A stretch of DNA of 64,000 nucleotides from Larkinella rosea. Its GTDB lineage: Bacteria; Bacteroidota; Bacteroidia; Cytophagales; Spirosomataceae. The notes under the pieces are model-generated. The model searched no databases. It was not told the DNA's origin and saw nothing but the letters and a program-made list of their open reading frames with translations. A program made the translations under genes and the position numbers. Location: contig NZ_RQJO01000015.1 of the NCBI RefSeq assembly GCF_003858635.1, positions 744,001 to 808,000 on the forward strand, written 5' to 3'. Of the stretch, positions 51,188 to 59,694 are shown piece by piece; position 1 is the first letter of the stretch; each line of letters begins with the position of its first letter.

Positions 51188-54100
51188 TTAGTTGGCTTTG
51201 ATGATTTTGACGGTTTTAAACCGCCCGGGTGTGCTGACCCGCAGCAGTAACACCCCGGCTGGCTCACCACCCAGCGAAAGCTGATGGGATGCGTTTGCTT
51301 CGCCGGCCGGAATCTGTTTTTCCTGAACGATATGTCCTTGCAGATTGGTTAGCAGCAGGCGAACCGCTTGATTCGCAGCTCCCTGAATCGCAAACTGCAC
51401 CGCATCGGTTCGCACCGGATTCCCGAAAATAACTACCTCCAGCTCGGGGGCGGTTTCGGCCGCCAGTCGGGCGTTGGCGCACTGATACGCTTTGGGCGAT
51501 CCTTTCAGGACGTAATTGCTGCCCAGCACGCGGGCATTCACCAGTGTTCCGTTGGCCAGACTGGCCGGGGCAGTAAAGTTATAGGCATGCGCACCGTTCC
51601 CTTTCCCCGCGTCTTTCAGGTCGGAACGGTAGATATTGGCCAGCGTACTGCCCAAAACCGTTACCTGCCCCGGACTGGTTTCGGTGTAAAACTCGACGGT
51701 AAAGGGCGTATTGGGTTTGCTGCGATCCCAGACCCAGCCCCGGATGCCTCCACAATCGAGTTTATCCAGGTAGCCTTCGAAATTGCCGGTTACGCTGGTT
51801 GTAGCCGCCGGATTGACGGTCAGGTTGAAGCTCACACTGTTGGTGGCGCCCTCTTCGTCGGTGGCCGCATAAATCAGCACAAACGTGTTGGCAACCGTGG
51901 GTGTTCCGCTAATGACACGAGTCGCCGAATTCAAGCTCAGGCCATCGGGCAAATTAGTCAGGGTGTAGGTCAAACTGCCATTCTCGGGATCGGTAAAGGC
52001 GACCAGTGTACCCGAAAACGGCACCCCTACCTGCGCCACCAGCGGAGCGATCAGCACCGTCGGCGTGGGCGGCTGGGGCGGTTTGTTGGCAGAAGGCGTT
52101 GGGTTGCCCTGGCAAATGAGGGCTTTGGGCGAATCTTTCAGGATGAAATTACTGCCGGCTACACGGGCGGAAAGCAAATGGGGGTTGCCGTCTTTGAGCT
52201 GGTCAGGAATGGTGAACCGAAAACCATGTTTGCCATTGCCTTTCCCCGCATCGGCTAGGTCCTGACGAAACTGGTCGGCCAGCAGCGTCTGGATAACGCG
52301 GGAACCATCGAGAATATCGACTGATACAGCAGTATTGCCCTTGTTCCGATCCCAGGCCCAGCCGCGGAAACTGCTGCAGTCGGCTCCGTTGATAAAACCG
52401 TCAAACGAACCGCTGACTAACGAAGCCTCAATAACGACACTGAGCTGGCCGGGTGCGCTGGTACAGACTCCGCTGGTGCAGGTGGCTGAATAAATCAGCG
52501 TGCCGGTGGCGGAAGTCGGGATCGAAATTTCGCTGGACGTGCCCTGGGTCTGATTCGACCCCGACCAGGTCAGCAAACCGCTCGCACAACCGCTGATGGT
52601 CAGGCTAACGGCCGGGGTATTTTGCAGAATGGGCAGGGTCGTGCCGGCGGTTAAAGCCAGCGTTGGGGCAGCGGGCGGGGTTTTATTTCCGGTTACTTCT
52701 ACATTGGCTACCGCCGTACAGCCGTTGGGCGAAGTGACGACCACCGAATAGGTTCCGGCTTGCGAAACCGCAGCGGTATTTTCGCTGGTACCCGGTGTCG
52801 TCCCGGTGCTGAAGGCATACGTGACGCCGGTGGCCGGGCTGGCCGTCAGCGTTACGGTGGGGTTGGTGCAGCTGATGGCTCCGCTGGCGGTGAGGCTGAC
52901 CGACGAAGGGGCGGTTTTGTCACTCGTCACCTCGATTGAAGCGCTAGCGGTACAGCCGCTAGGGTTGGTAACGACCACTGAGTAGGTTCCGGCCTCGGAA
53001 ACGGTGATTTCCGTTGTGTTGGCCCCGGTGCTCCACTGGTAAGTGCCTCCGCCCTTGGCGGTTAGCGTGGCCGAAGGAAGCGTACAATTTAGTGCCGTGG
53101 CTGTGGGGGTAATACCCGCTGTCGGCGGGGTTTTATTTCCGGTTACTTCCACACTGGCTACCGCCGTACAGCCGTTGGGCGAAGTGACGACCACCGAATA
53201 GGTTCCGGCTTGCGAAACCGCAGCGGTATTTTCGCTGGTACCCGGTGTCGTCCCGGTGCTGAAGGCATACGTGACGCCGGTGGCCGGGCTGGCCGTCAGC
53301 GTTACGGTGGGGTTGGTGCAGCTGATGGCTCCGCTGGCGGTGAGGCTGACCGACGAAGGGGCGGTTTTGTCACTCGTCACCTCGATTGAAGCGCTAGCGG
53401 TACAGCCGCTAGGGTTGGTAACGACCACTGAGTAGGTTCCGGCCTCGGAAACGGTGGCGGTGTTGCCGCTGCTGATCTGAGTAGCGCCATTACTAAAATG
53501 GTATGTTGCGCCATTACTAGCAGGAGCCGTTAACGTGACTAAGGGGTTGCTACAACTGATGTCGCCATTTTTAGATAAGCTGCTTTCTGGGTTGGTATTA
53601 ACAGCTAACGTGAATACTCGGGAGGTAACCGTGTTGCAATCGCCGGTCACATCTACTGTATAGGTGCTCGCATCTGCCGCACTGACATTCGATAATTGTA
53701 AATTGGGGCTATTGGTACCAATAACCTGACCGTTTTTCTTCCAGGTATATACTAGATTAGGGCCTGAAGCGACCACGGAAACGATCAGGTTACTTCCTGC
53801 ACAAACGGCTGAACTAGTGGCCGGCTGTGTGGTAATGACGGTAGGAATGATCGGCTGACGTTGTACTTCAAAAGCACCCAAATCAATCGTACTTCCATAG
53901 ATGCGGGTATTATCGTCCAGATCCTTGGGCGTCGTGTTGGCGGCATTATCACCTACATTAAGAGCCGGAGAACAGGGCAGTAAACGCAAATTGTCATTCG
54001 TTGCATCGACAAAGAGCGGGTCCTGGCTGCTATTTCCATTCTGCCCGGCGTAACCACTCTGCGCAATGATCGAATTGGTGACTGTTGTCGTTGGGGAATT

Positions 54101-55033
54101 ATAGGATGGCGCATAAAGGTCATTCGGAGAGTTGCCCCAGAGAATGCAATTTTTAAAAATAGCCGTTGATTCATTGTAAAGGACGCCCGCAGTATTGGTT
54201 GCTGAGTTTCCGCTAAAGCTGCAATTGATCACCGTAAGCGTGCCGCCAATGATGACTTCCAGCGCTGCCCCGGATTGAGAAGCCGAATTATGGCTAAAAC
54301 TACAGTTCGTGAGTGTAATATTTCCAAAATTGATTGCTAAAGCTCCCCCGCGTACCGCCATGTTGCCAACAAAATTGCAATTCGTGAACGTAGAATTTGA
54401 AGAGCTGTTTAGCACCGCTCCACCATCTGTTGATGCTGCCTGGTTATTGGTGAACGTACAATTGCGGATGGTGGGGCTACTGTAAAAATTGTGGAGGGCT
54501 GTACCACTAGCGCTGAAAATGTTTTCTTCCGTTTTCCCCCCTTTCATAACAAATCCGTCCAATACAGCAGCGGCTGACAAACCGTTGTTGTTGTTATAGA
54601 TAATATGGTACGAATTGTCGTCCGAATTACCTGCCTGGCCAATGTCACCACTTAAGGTCGTTGATGAAGGTGTTGTTAAATTGATCGTTGGACGGTCACT
54701 AAACTGGGTTTCGGTTCCCTTAAAACCGCCATAGATAGCTACGCCCTCTTTCATAGCGTACGCAATTGTACGGTCGGTACCGGTTGTGGGTTTATACGTG
54801 CCAGCCGCGACCCAAATCTGGTCGCCTGACGACGAAGCATTGATAACGGCCTGTAAATCATTCGAGGCATTGGCCCAGTTGGCTGTGCCATCACCCGAGC
54901 CGTTGGTTTTCACATATCGGGTCTGTTGTGCCTGAACATCGGCCAGACTACCCGCCAGGAGCAGGATGAATCCGCATAAACCCATCCATCGGAGGAAGTT
55001 GGGTCTGCCATAAAAACATACACGTGTTTGCAT
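51188..55033 (-). CDS. Giant T9SS-exported repeat protein (beta-helix, Ig-like repeats, GWxWDR domains)
   Basis: 1281 residues. Signal peptide to about 35, right-handed beta-helix (about 40-390; GDQIWVAAGTYKP, NCTFTNNQAASTDGGAVLN), a row of Ig-like repeats (about 400-860; GTYSVVVTNPSGCTASASIEV type), two copies of a domain with C-x-x-x-RGWxWDR (about 872-975 and 1078-1180), a cadherin/He_PIG-like domain between them (about 985-1075), and a C-terminal T9SS type A sorting domain (about 1190-1281, ending in VSTPGRFKTVKIIKAN). It leaves the cell through the type IX secretion system and is attached or released at the surface. An in-frame 333-base DNA repeat lies in the Ig-like part. Confidence 0.92.
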   Translation of the reverse strand: MQTRVCFYGRPNFLRWMGLCGFILLLAGSLADVQAQQTRYVKTNGSGDGTANWANASNDLQAVINASSSGDQIWVAAGTYKPTTGTDRTIAYAMKEGVAIYGGFKGTETQFSDRPTINLTTPSSTTLSGDIGQAGNSDDNSYHIIYNNNNGLSAAAVLDGFVMKGGKTEENIFSASGTALHNFYSSPTIRNCTFTNNQAASTDGGAVLNSSSNSTFTNCNFVGNMAVRGGALAINFGNITLTNCSFSHNSASQSGAALEVIIGGTLTVINCSFSGNSATNTAGVLYNESTAIFKNCILWGNSPNDLYAPSYNSPTTTVTNSIIAQSGYAGQNGNSSQDPLFVDATNDNLRLLPCSPALNVGDNAANTTPKDLDDNTRIYGSTIDLGAFEVQRQPIIPTVITTQPATSSAVCAGSNLIVSVVASGPNLVYTWKKNGQVIGTNSPNLQLSNVSAADASTYTVDVTGDCNTVTSRVFTLAVNTNPESSLSKNGDISCSNPLVTLTAPASNGATYHFSNGATQISSGNTATVSEAGTYSVVVTNPSGCTASASIEVTSDKTAPSSVSLTASGAISCTNPTVTLTASPATGVTYAFSTGTTPGTSENTAAVSQAGTYSVVVTSPNGCTAVASVEVTGNKTPPTAGITPTATALNCTLPSATLTAKGGGTYQWSTGANTTEITVSEAGTYSVVVTNPSGCTASASIEVTSDKTAPSSVSLTASGAISCTNPTVTLTASPATGVTYAFSTGTTPGTSENTAAVSQAGTYSVVVTSPNGCTAVANVEVTGNKTPPAAPTLALTAGTTLPILQNTPAVSLTISGCASGLLTWSGSNQTQGTSSEISIPTSATGTLIYSATCTSGVCTSAPGQLSVVIEASLVSGSFDGFINGADCSSFRGWAWDRNKGNTAVSVDILDGSRVIQTLLADQFRQDLADAGKGNGKHGFRFTIPDQLKDGNPHLLSARVAGSNFILKDSPKALICQGNPTPSANKPPQPPTPTVLIAPLVAQVGVPFSGTLVAFTDPENGSLTYTLTNLPDGLSLNSATRVISGTPTVANTFVLIYAATDEEGATNSVSFNLTVNPAATTSVTGNFEGYLDKLDCGGIRGWVWDRSKPNTPFTVEFYTETSPGQVTVLGSTLANIYRSDLKDAGKGNGAHAYNFTAPASLANGTLVNARVLGSNYVLKGSPKAYQCANARLAAETAPELEVVIFGNPVRTDAVQFAIQGAANQAVRLLLTNLQGHIVQEKQIPAGEANASHQLSLGGEPAGVLLLRVSTPGRFKTVKIIKAN
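52674..53006. repeat. 333-bp direct repeat, copy A (inside T9SS protein gene)
   Basis: Nearly identical (two mismatches seen, near its left end) to 53124-53456; offset 450 bases, a whole number of codons. It encodes about residues 676-786, an Ig-like repeat pair. Confidence 0.93.
53124..53456. repeat. 333-bp direct repeat, copy B (inside T9SS protein gene)
   Basis: Partner of copy A; encodes about residues 526-636. The 117 bases between the copies encode a diverged repeat, so the basic unit is 450 bases or 150 residues. Confidence 0.93.
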
Positions 55034-55227
55034 TGCTGAATTGGAATTAAAAAATGGATAGATTCAGCTGCAAAGGTTGGTCAAGGCAATTAAGGAGGCT
55101 ATAAGCGACGTTTCCAATGCTATAACTGACGTTACATTCGTCGGTCAATAGCGGTTTCCGGGAAGATTCCGGGCTTTTTTGATGCATTCCTGATCGGGCT
55201 TTTGCATCCCAAAAAGAAAAGAGCGTT

Positions 55228-55251
55228 AAAAACCGGTCGCGTATCGACCGG
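55228..55251 (-). terminator. Minus-strand terminator
   Basis: CCGGTCG (55233-55239) and CGACCGG (55245-55251) make a perfect 7-bp stem with a 5-base loop; in the minus direction five T follow (55232-55228). It would end transcription coming from the thioredoxin-like gene. Confidence 0.55.
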
Positions 55252-55434
55252 AAAGGAAATGGAATCGGTTGAACTCAATCGCCGTTCTGACCCGTTTGAG
55301 GCTTCGGAATACGTATGGGAAGCAGGGCATTAGCTCAGGAGAGTAAAGTAGTTGCCTTAGAATAACTAACTGCAACACTTTTTCGACATCTTGCGTACTT
55401 TCAAGTATAGATAAAAAGGTTAGAATTACATGCC

Positions 55435-55462
55435 CCGGTGTTTGCCGGGGTTTTGTTTTTCA
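55435..55462 (+). terminator. Plus-strand terminator without a gene upstream
   Basis: CCCCGG, loop TGTTTG, CCGGGG, then TTTTGTTTTT. The T-run is on the plus strand only, so it would end a plus-strand transcript starting inside this gap. Confidence 0.6.
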
Positions 55463-55501
55463 AGCAGTTGCGAGTACAGTCCGGTTTACTCAACGATATT
55501 C

Positions 55502-56230
55502 TTATTTACTGATTTTTTGTAAGACGTTTTTTAATTCTTCATAATCAGGGCCATCCATGTAGGCGGCAACTTTTCCGGTCCGGTCAATGACGATAAATGC
55601 GGGCATATTGGTAACGTGAAATTTGCCATTAAAACCGTACGAATCAGGGATCGGGATAAAAGGAAGGGATTCCCGGGCCATAAATTCGTCCAAACTCTCC
55701 TTCGATTCCGCGAAAATGCCTAACGACACGGGGCCGGTGTCTGACTGATAGGGTTTCAGAATATCGGCATAGGATTTGGCCTGATTGACGCCCCAGAACG
55801 GTTTTTTCAGACTAATCCAGAAACTAAGTACCACAACGCGCCCCTGTAAATCGGTTGACCGGTAGACTTTGCCATCCAATCCTTTCATGACAAAGAGCGG
55901 AATGGTTTCGCCAACTTTAGGTCTTCCTTCCGCAGTGGGCCGGAAAGAGTGCGTTTCCCGCTCCTCGGGCGTTGCGGGGCGGATTTTGTACGCGCTGGTC
56001 TGCCCATATTCGTCGTAAACCCGCTCCAGGTGATACCCAAATGGATCGTCCTTTGTTAACCGGCGGTATTGCTGATCGGAAATCCGTTTCCCAGTGGCTT
56101 TATCAAAGATTACGGTGTTCTCATTTATACGCATTTCCTGCCTGATCCCGGTCTGCTCTATGGTAATGGGCTGGGCAAGGGATGCGTGATAGATGCAAAT
56201 TGATAAAATAAACAAAAAAGGGTAGCGCAT
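55502..56230 (-). CDS. Thioredoxin-fold (TlpA/AhpC-like) protein without catalytic cysteines
   Basis: 242 residues. Signal peptide ending at SLAQ (about 20). The C-terminal half is a thioredoxin fold: KVGETIPLFVMKGLDGKVYRSTDLQGRVVVLSFWISLKKPFWGVNQAKSYADI, with cis-Pro in VTNMPAFIVIDRTGKV. In place of the usual WCxxC the sequence is WISLKKPF, and the mature protein has no Cys at all, so it cannot be a thiol oxidoreductase. It may be a redox-dead binding or chaperone relative. Periplasmic. No operon partner recognised. Confidence 0.85.
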   Translation of the reverse strand: MRYPFLFILSICIYHASLAQPITIEQTGIRQEMRINENTVIFDKATGKRISDQQYRRLTKDDPFGYHLERVYDEYGQTSAYKIRPATPEERETHSFRPTAEGRPKVGETIPLFVMKGLDGKVYRSTDLQGRVVVLSFWISLKKPFWGVNQAKSYADILKPYQSDTGPVSLGIFAESKESLDEFMARESLPFIPIPDSYGFNGKFHVTNMPAFIVIDRTGKVAAYMDGPDYEELKNVLQKISK

Positions 56231-56296
56231 AACCGTTATATTTAATCTGGAATAATACTACTAAAAATTCGTCGAACGCGGAGCAATTGTGCCTCT

Positions 56297-57793
56297 ATGA
56301 AGCAACTCTACCTGATTATTCTGACCGGTTTTCTTTCCTCGCCCGCGGTTTTTGCCCAATCGCCCGCCCGGCATCAAAGCCGGTTATACGCAGAAGTGGG
56401 TGCTTTGGCTTCTTCCACCGACCGGACGCCTTTCTGGCTCCGGGCCAACCAGTATGGTAGTATACCGTTATCGGCTCCGTTCGGAACGCTCCGGGTTGGG
56501 CTGGCCGGAACGGTGCTGATCAGCGATACGACCACGGGGCGTTATCGCACCCGGCCCCAGCGTGCCTGGACGTTGCAATACCAGGCCGAAGCGGTTGGGA
56601 ACGCCGGAAAGTCGAGCCAGTTGCTGCTGCCGGAAGGCTACGTAAAAGTGATGCATCGCGGGATTGAACTGGTTGCGGGACGTCGGCGCGAGGTAATCGG
56701 TCTGGTGGATTCAACGCTTTCGTCGGGCTCATATGCCTGGTCGGGCAACGCACTGCCCATTCCAAAAGTCCAGTTTGGGACGCGGGGATTTGTGCCGCTC
56801 GGACGCCGGGGCTGGCTGTCGATCAACGGTTTTATCGCGCACGGCTGGTACGCCAAAACCTGGTATTTGCGGCATTCGTTTCTGCACCAGAAATCGCTGC
56901 TTTTCCGGATTGGAAAGCCGACCGCGACGCTTCGGTTCTACGCCGGAATCAACCACAATGTGCAGTGGGGCGGCCAATCCGATTACATCGATCCCAAATT
57001 TGCGGTAAATGGCAAACTGCCCGGTCGCCTGGCCGATTTCCCAAATGTGTTGTTTGCCATCCGGACCAACGGCCTGAACAATGATCGTCTGACGTCGTTC
57101 GATTACGTCAATTTATACGGAAATCACCTCGGTAGCATCGACTTCGGGGGGGAACTGCGGTTTCCGGCCGTCAATGTCTTTCTTTATCACCAGCACGCTT
57201 TTGATGATGTGACGGGGATGTTTTTCAAAAATCTTCCCGATGGCCTGAGCGGTATCCGATTGCGGAACAATCGTCCGGGTGCTGCCGGTTTTCAATTGCA
57301 TGAAGTTTTGCTGGAATTTCTGACTACGTTGAGCCAGAGCGGTCCCACTTTGTACCAAACCAACAAACCCTGGAAAGGGGCCGATAATTACTTCAACAAT
57401 TCGCAATACCGCGAAGGCTGGACGTATCAGGACCGGGTCATCGGCACGCCGTTTCTGACCCGTCGACAGGATATTCAGGCCGCCTACCAAAACTCCAGCG
57501 ATTGGGCCATCGTCAATAACCGGGTTCAGGTTTTTCATGCCGCCCTGCGGGCAACGGTGGCGAAGCAAATGGACCTACGGGTCAAAGTATCTTACAGCCG
57601 GAACTACGGTATTCCGGAAGTTTTTCTGGCAGGAACGCCCAAACAACTGTCGACCTGGGTGCAGGTCGGATTTCCGCTCCGCTGGCTCGGCGGGTCCTAC
57701 CTGACAGCCGCTCTGTCTGTCGATGCAGGTCAACTCTACGACAATGCGGCAGGCGGTTTGATCGGATTGAGCAAAACGATCTGGCAGAAATAG
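56297..57793 (+). CDS. Capsule assembly Wzi family outer-membrane protein
   Basis: 498 residues. Signal peptide MKQLYLIILTGFLSSPAVFAQ, then a beta-barrel with the Wzi family pattern YAEVGALASSTDRTPFWLRANQYGSIPLS, LVAGRRREVIGLVDSTLSSGSYAWSGNALPIPKVQFG and HNVQWGG. In other bacteria Wzi binds capsule polysaccharide at the cell surface. Bacteroidota have many Wzi-like proteins outside capsule loci, and no capsule gene is near here, so its partner is unknown. Confidence 0.87.
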   Translation: MKQLYLIILTGFLSSPAVFAQSPARHQSRLYAEVGALASSTDRTPFWLRANQYGSIPLSAPFGTLRVGLAGTVLISDTTTGRYRTRPQRAWTLQYQAEAVGNAGKSSQLLLPEGYVKVMHRGIELVAGRRREVIGLVDSTLSSGSYAWSGNALPIPKVQFGTRGFVPLGRRGWLSINGFIAHGWYAKTWYLRHSFLHQKSLLFRIGKPTATLRFYAGINHNVQWGGQSDYIDPKFAVNGKLPGRLADFPNVLFAIRTNGLNNDRLTSFDYVNLYGNHLGSIDFGGELRFPAVNVFLYHQHAFDDVTGMFFKNLPDGLSGIRLRNNRPGAAGFQLHEVLLEFLTTLSQSGPTLYQTNKPWKGADNYFNNSQYREGWTYQDRVIGTPFLTRRQDIQAAYQNSSDWAIVNNRVQVFHAALRATVAKQMDLRVKVSYSRNYGIPEVFLAGTPKQLSTWVQVGFPLRWLGGSYLTAALSVDAGQLYDNAAGGLIGLSKTIWQK

Positions 57794-57861
57794 ACAAGAG
57801 AGAATAGACGTGAGACAGGAGAAATGAAACTCATCCGGTTAAAATCTTTTTTCTCTTGTCT
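57792..57861. repeat. Quasi-palindromic 3'-end element (GACAAGAGA family)
   Basis: AGACAAGAGA (57792-57801) pairs with TCTCTTGTCT (57852-57861); the flanks TGAGACAGGAG and CTTTTGTCTCCC extend it imperfectly. It starts at the stop codon of the Wzi gene. Shares TAGACAAGAGA with 8271-8335 and 63011-63056. The rest of the gap to 58109 holds only a weak promoter. Confidence 0.65.
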
Positions 57862-58001
57862 GACCTCTTTTGTCTCCCAACAAAATTTAATCCCGGATTT
57901 TCCGTTGTAGGATTGCTTACCAGAATGGAACGGGTGTTTACCACTTAAGCACCTTTTTGCACGTTTCAGTTTATGGTTTTCCCAGTTGAGTGTTTTACCG
58001 A

Positions 58002-58031
58002 TTGGATTCCCCTGAATTGGTTACCACTTTT
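58002..58031 (+). promoter_or_regulatory. Weak putative promoter of the 58110 gene
   Basis: TTGG at 58002-58005 and CACTTTTG at 58024-58031, spacing 18, resembles -33/-7 boxes with one mismatch in the -7 box. Confidence 0.3.
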
Positions 58032-58109
58032 GTATCGTCGCGAAGGACGGGCGTAACAACCTCCCTTTCGAACAGTAAACAACAATAAGCGAGTAACAAT
58101 CAAGATATT

Positions 58110-58634
58110 GTGAAGAAAACAATATACTGTTCTGCCCTATTTGTCATCCTTGCCGTAGCCCCCGGTTTTTCGCAGATCGATCGAAAAATTACTGTTATGC
58201 TCAACATGGGGTTGGGAGTGCAATCGTATTCGGTGGGCGGATTGTGCAACGGAGCTTCTTTTGAACTGGGATTTACCGATAAAATCAGCGCTGGGGGTTA
58301 TTTTGATTATGCCCTGACTGGCACCAAGTTTGGCGACCACCGCTGGAAGGCGCAGTTTGTCAACTACGGCGTCCGGGGTTCCTATCATCTGGCCAGTGCG
58401 CTGGGAATCGGAAGTAATAAATTTGACCCGTATGCGGGGCTGTCGGTGGGAACCCGCACGGTCATTCGCCGGGAACGGCTGGACCAGAATCCATATTCAA
58501 AGCTCCACGCCCGCGGTTTTTTTCCGGGCGTGCATATGGGCGGTTTTTACCATTTCAGCCAGAAAATCGGCGGGTTTGCCGAACTGGGCTGGGGCATTGC
58601 CATCCTCCGGATGGGAATAACCGGTAAGTTTTAA
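58110..58634 (+). CDS. Small outer-membrane beta-barrel protein
   Basis: 174 residues from GTG at 58110, where a signal peptide begins (KKTIYCSALFVILAVAPGFSQ). Alternating strands follow: KITVMLNMGLGVQSY, CNGASFELGFTDKISAGGYFDYALTG, VNYGVRGSYHLASALG, PYAGLSVGTRTVIR, ending GWGIAILRMGITGKF. This is the size and pattern of 8-stranded barrels of the OMP_b-brl family. Function unknown. A nested palindromic element fills the gap to the convergent tatC gene. Confidence 0.78.
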   Translation: MKKTIYCSALFVILAVAPGFSQIDRKITVMLNMGLGVQSYSVGGLCNGASFELGFTDKISAGGYFDYALTGTKFGDHRWKAQFVNYGVRGSYHLASALGIGSNKFDPYAGLSVGTRTVIRRERLDQNPYSKLHARGFFPGVHMGGFYHFSQKIGGFAELGWGIAILRMGITGKF

Positions 58635-58636
58635 TC

Positions 58637-58723
58637 GTACCCACGGACTTTAGTCCGTGAAATCTTGGATGATTTATAGTAGCCCTTATAGGCTAGATCT
58701 TACGGACTAAAGTCCGTGGGTAC
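58637..58723. repeat. Nested palindromic element, ACGGACT class, copy 1
   Basis: The 22-base ends (58637-58658 and 58702-58723) are perfect inverted repeats; each contains the palindrome ACGGACTTTAGTCCGT or its complement. The centre has a small TAGCC/GGCTA stem. The element fills the gap between two converging stop codons: 2 bases remain on each side. Confidence 0.95.
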
Positions 58724-58725
58724 GT

Positions 58726-59601
58726 TTAATCTTCGTAACCGTCGGTTTTCATCAACGCCTGTTCTTCTTTCAGCCGCAGCCGCTGAACGTAGCCCGAAAC
58801 CCAGATACTGACTTCGTAGAGCAAAACCAGTGGAATGGCGACCAGAATCTGGCTGTACACATCCGGCGAAGGCGTGATAATCGCAGCAACCACCAGAATA
58901 ACGACCAGCGCATGACGGCGGTATTCCCGCATGAACTTGGGCGTTAGAATACCGACTTTCGACAACACAAACGCCACAATCGGCATCTGGAACGTCAGGG
59001 CGCAACCGAGCGTCAGCGTGGCCAGCGTCGAGATGTACGACGTAATATCGAACTCGTTCACAATGCTCGGATCGAGTTGGTAATTTGCCAGGAAGTTGAT
59101 CGCCAGTGGCGAAACGATGTAATAGCCGAACAGGACGCCCAGCATGAAGAGCGTGGTGACGTAAAAAACCGCTCCCCGTGCGGCCCGGCGCTCGGAGAGT
59201 TTCAGCCCCGGCATAATAAACCGCCAGAGTTCCCAGAAGGCATACGGAAATGCAAACAGTAAACCGACCATCAGCGAGGACGTCAGGGCCGTTGTGAACT
59301 GACCGGCCATCTCGCGGCTCTGCAGAGTGAAATTCAGTTTTTCGATGCACAAATCGGCAAAACCGGTTTTTTTCGACAGGATGCACATCATGCGGTAGGT
59401 CCAGAAATCCGTTTTGGAAGGCGCCAGAATAACGGAATCGTAAATTTCCCGGATAAAAATAAAGGCGAGTACCGCAAAGATGGCAATCGAGCCAATGGCC
59501 CGGACAATGTGCCACCGAAGCTCCTCTAAATGCTCAAGAAAGGTCATTTCACCTTCCTCCACCTCGTTCTCGCTATCAAATTCCTGGTCTATGGGCTTCA
59601 T
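58726..59601 (-). CDS. tatC: Sec-independent protein translocase TatC
   Basis: 291 residues, six transmembrane helices. The N-terminal cytoplasmic motif FLEHLEELRWHIVRAIGSIAIFAVLAF is the Tat signal-peptide binding region; FPYAFWELWRFIMPGLKLSERRAA is the typical first-cytoplasmic-loop region. It is the receptor and core of the twin-arginine system, and the window has two Tat-type substrates (6400 and 42770). No tatA gene is adjacent. A 29-bp hairpin separates it from glyA. Confidence 0.96.
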   Translation of the reverse strand: MKPIDQEFDSENEVEEGEMTFLEHLEELRWHIVRAIGSIAIFAVLAFIFIREIYDSVILAPSKTDFWTYRMMCILSKKTGFADLCIEKLNFTLQSREMAGQFTTALTSSLMVGLLFAFPYAFWELWRFIMPGLKLSERRAARGAVFYVTTLFMLGVLFGYYIVSPLAINFLANYQLDPSIVNEFDITSYISTLATLTLGCALTFQMPIVAFVLSKVGILTPKFMREYRRHALVVILVVAAIITPSPDVYSQILVAIPLVLLYEVSIWVSGYVQRLRLKEEQALMKTDGYED

Positions 59602-59617
59602 TTAACTTTTTAATGAG

Positions 59618-59691
59618 TGAATGATAGAATGAGTGAATAGCTTCGCCAGTTCTTTGCTTCCTGCGAAGCTATTCACTCATTCTATCATTCA
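59618..59691. repeat. 29-bp perfect inverted repeat between glyA and tatC (GAATGATAGAATGAGTGAA family)
   Basis: Arms 59618-59646 and 59663-59691 are perfect complements, loop of 16 bases. It contains GAATGATAGAATGAGTGAA as the element at 4996-5070 does. It lies 3 bases after the glyA stop and ends 16 bases before tatC. Confidence 0.95.
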
Positions 59692-59694
59692 AAA

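Larger units (their letters stand above)
55034..55501. other. Intergenic region with stem-loops, possible small RNA
   Basis: 468 bases between the thioredoxin-like gene and the T9SS gene, both on the minus strand. It contains a minus-strand hairpin with T-run (55233-55251) and a plus-strand terminator (55435-55462) that has no annotated plus-strand gene before it. A 24-codon plus frame (55259-55333, MESVELNRRSDPFEASEYVW and so on) has AAAGGA before its ATG, but nothing else supports it. A plus-strand small RNA ending at the terminator is possible. Confidence 0.45.

Noticed and set aside
51118-51270. 51-residue extension of the DUF418 protein
   Set aside because: It runs through the terminator hairpin and the end of the T9SS gene; the family begins at the later Met.
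52674-53456. Spaced repeats that might be a CRISPR array
   Set aside because: The repeats are 333 bases long, in frame, and encode Ig-like domains of the T9SS protein.
55259-55333. 24-codon plus frame with AAAGGA before its ATG
   Set aside because: Too short to support; no motif, and the phylum does not depend on such ribosome sites.
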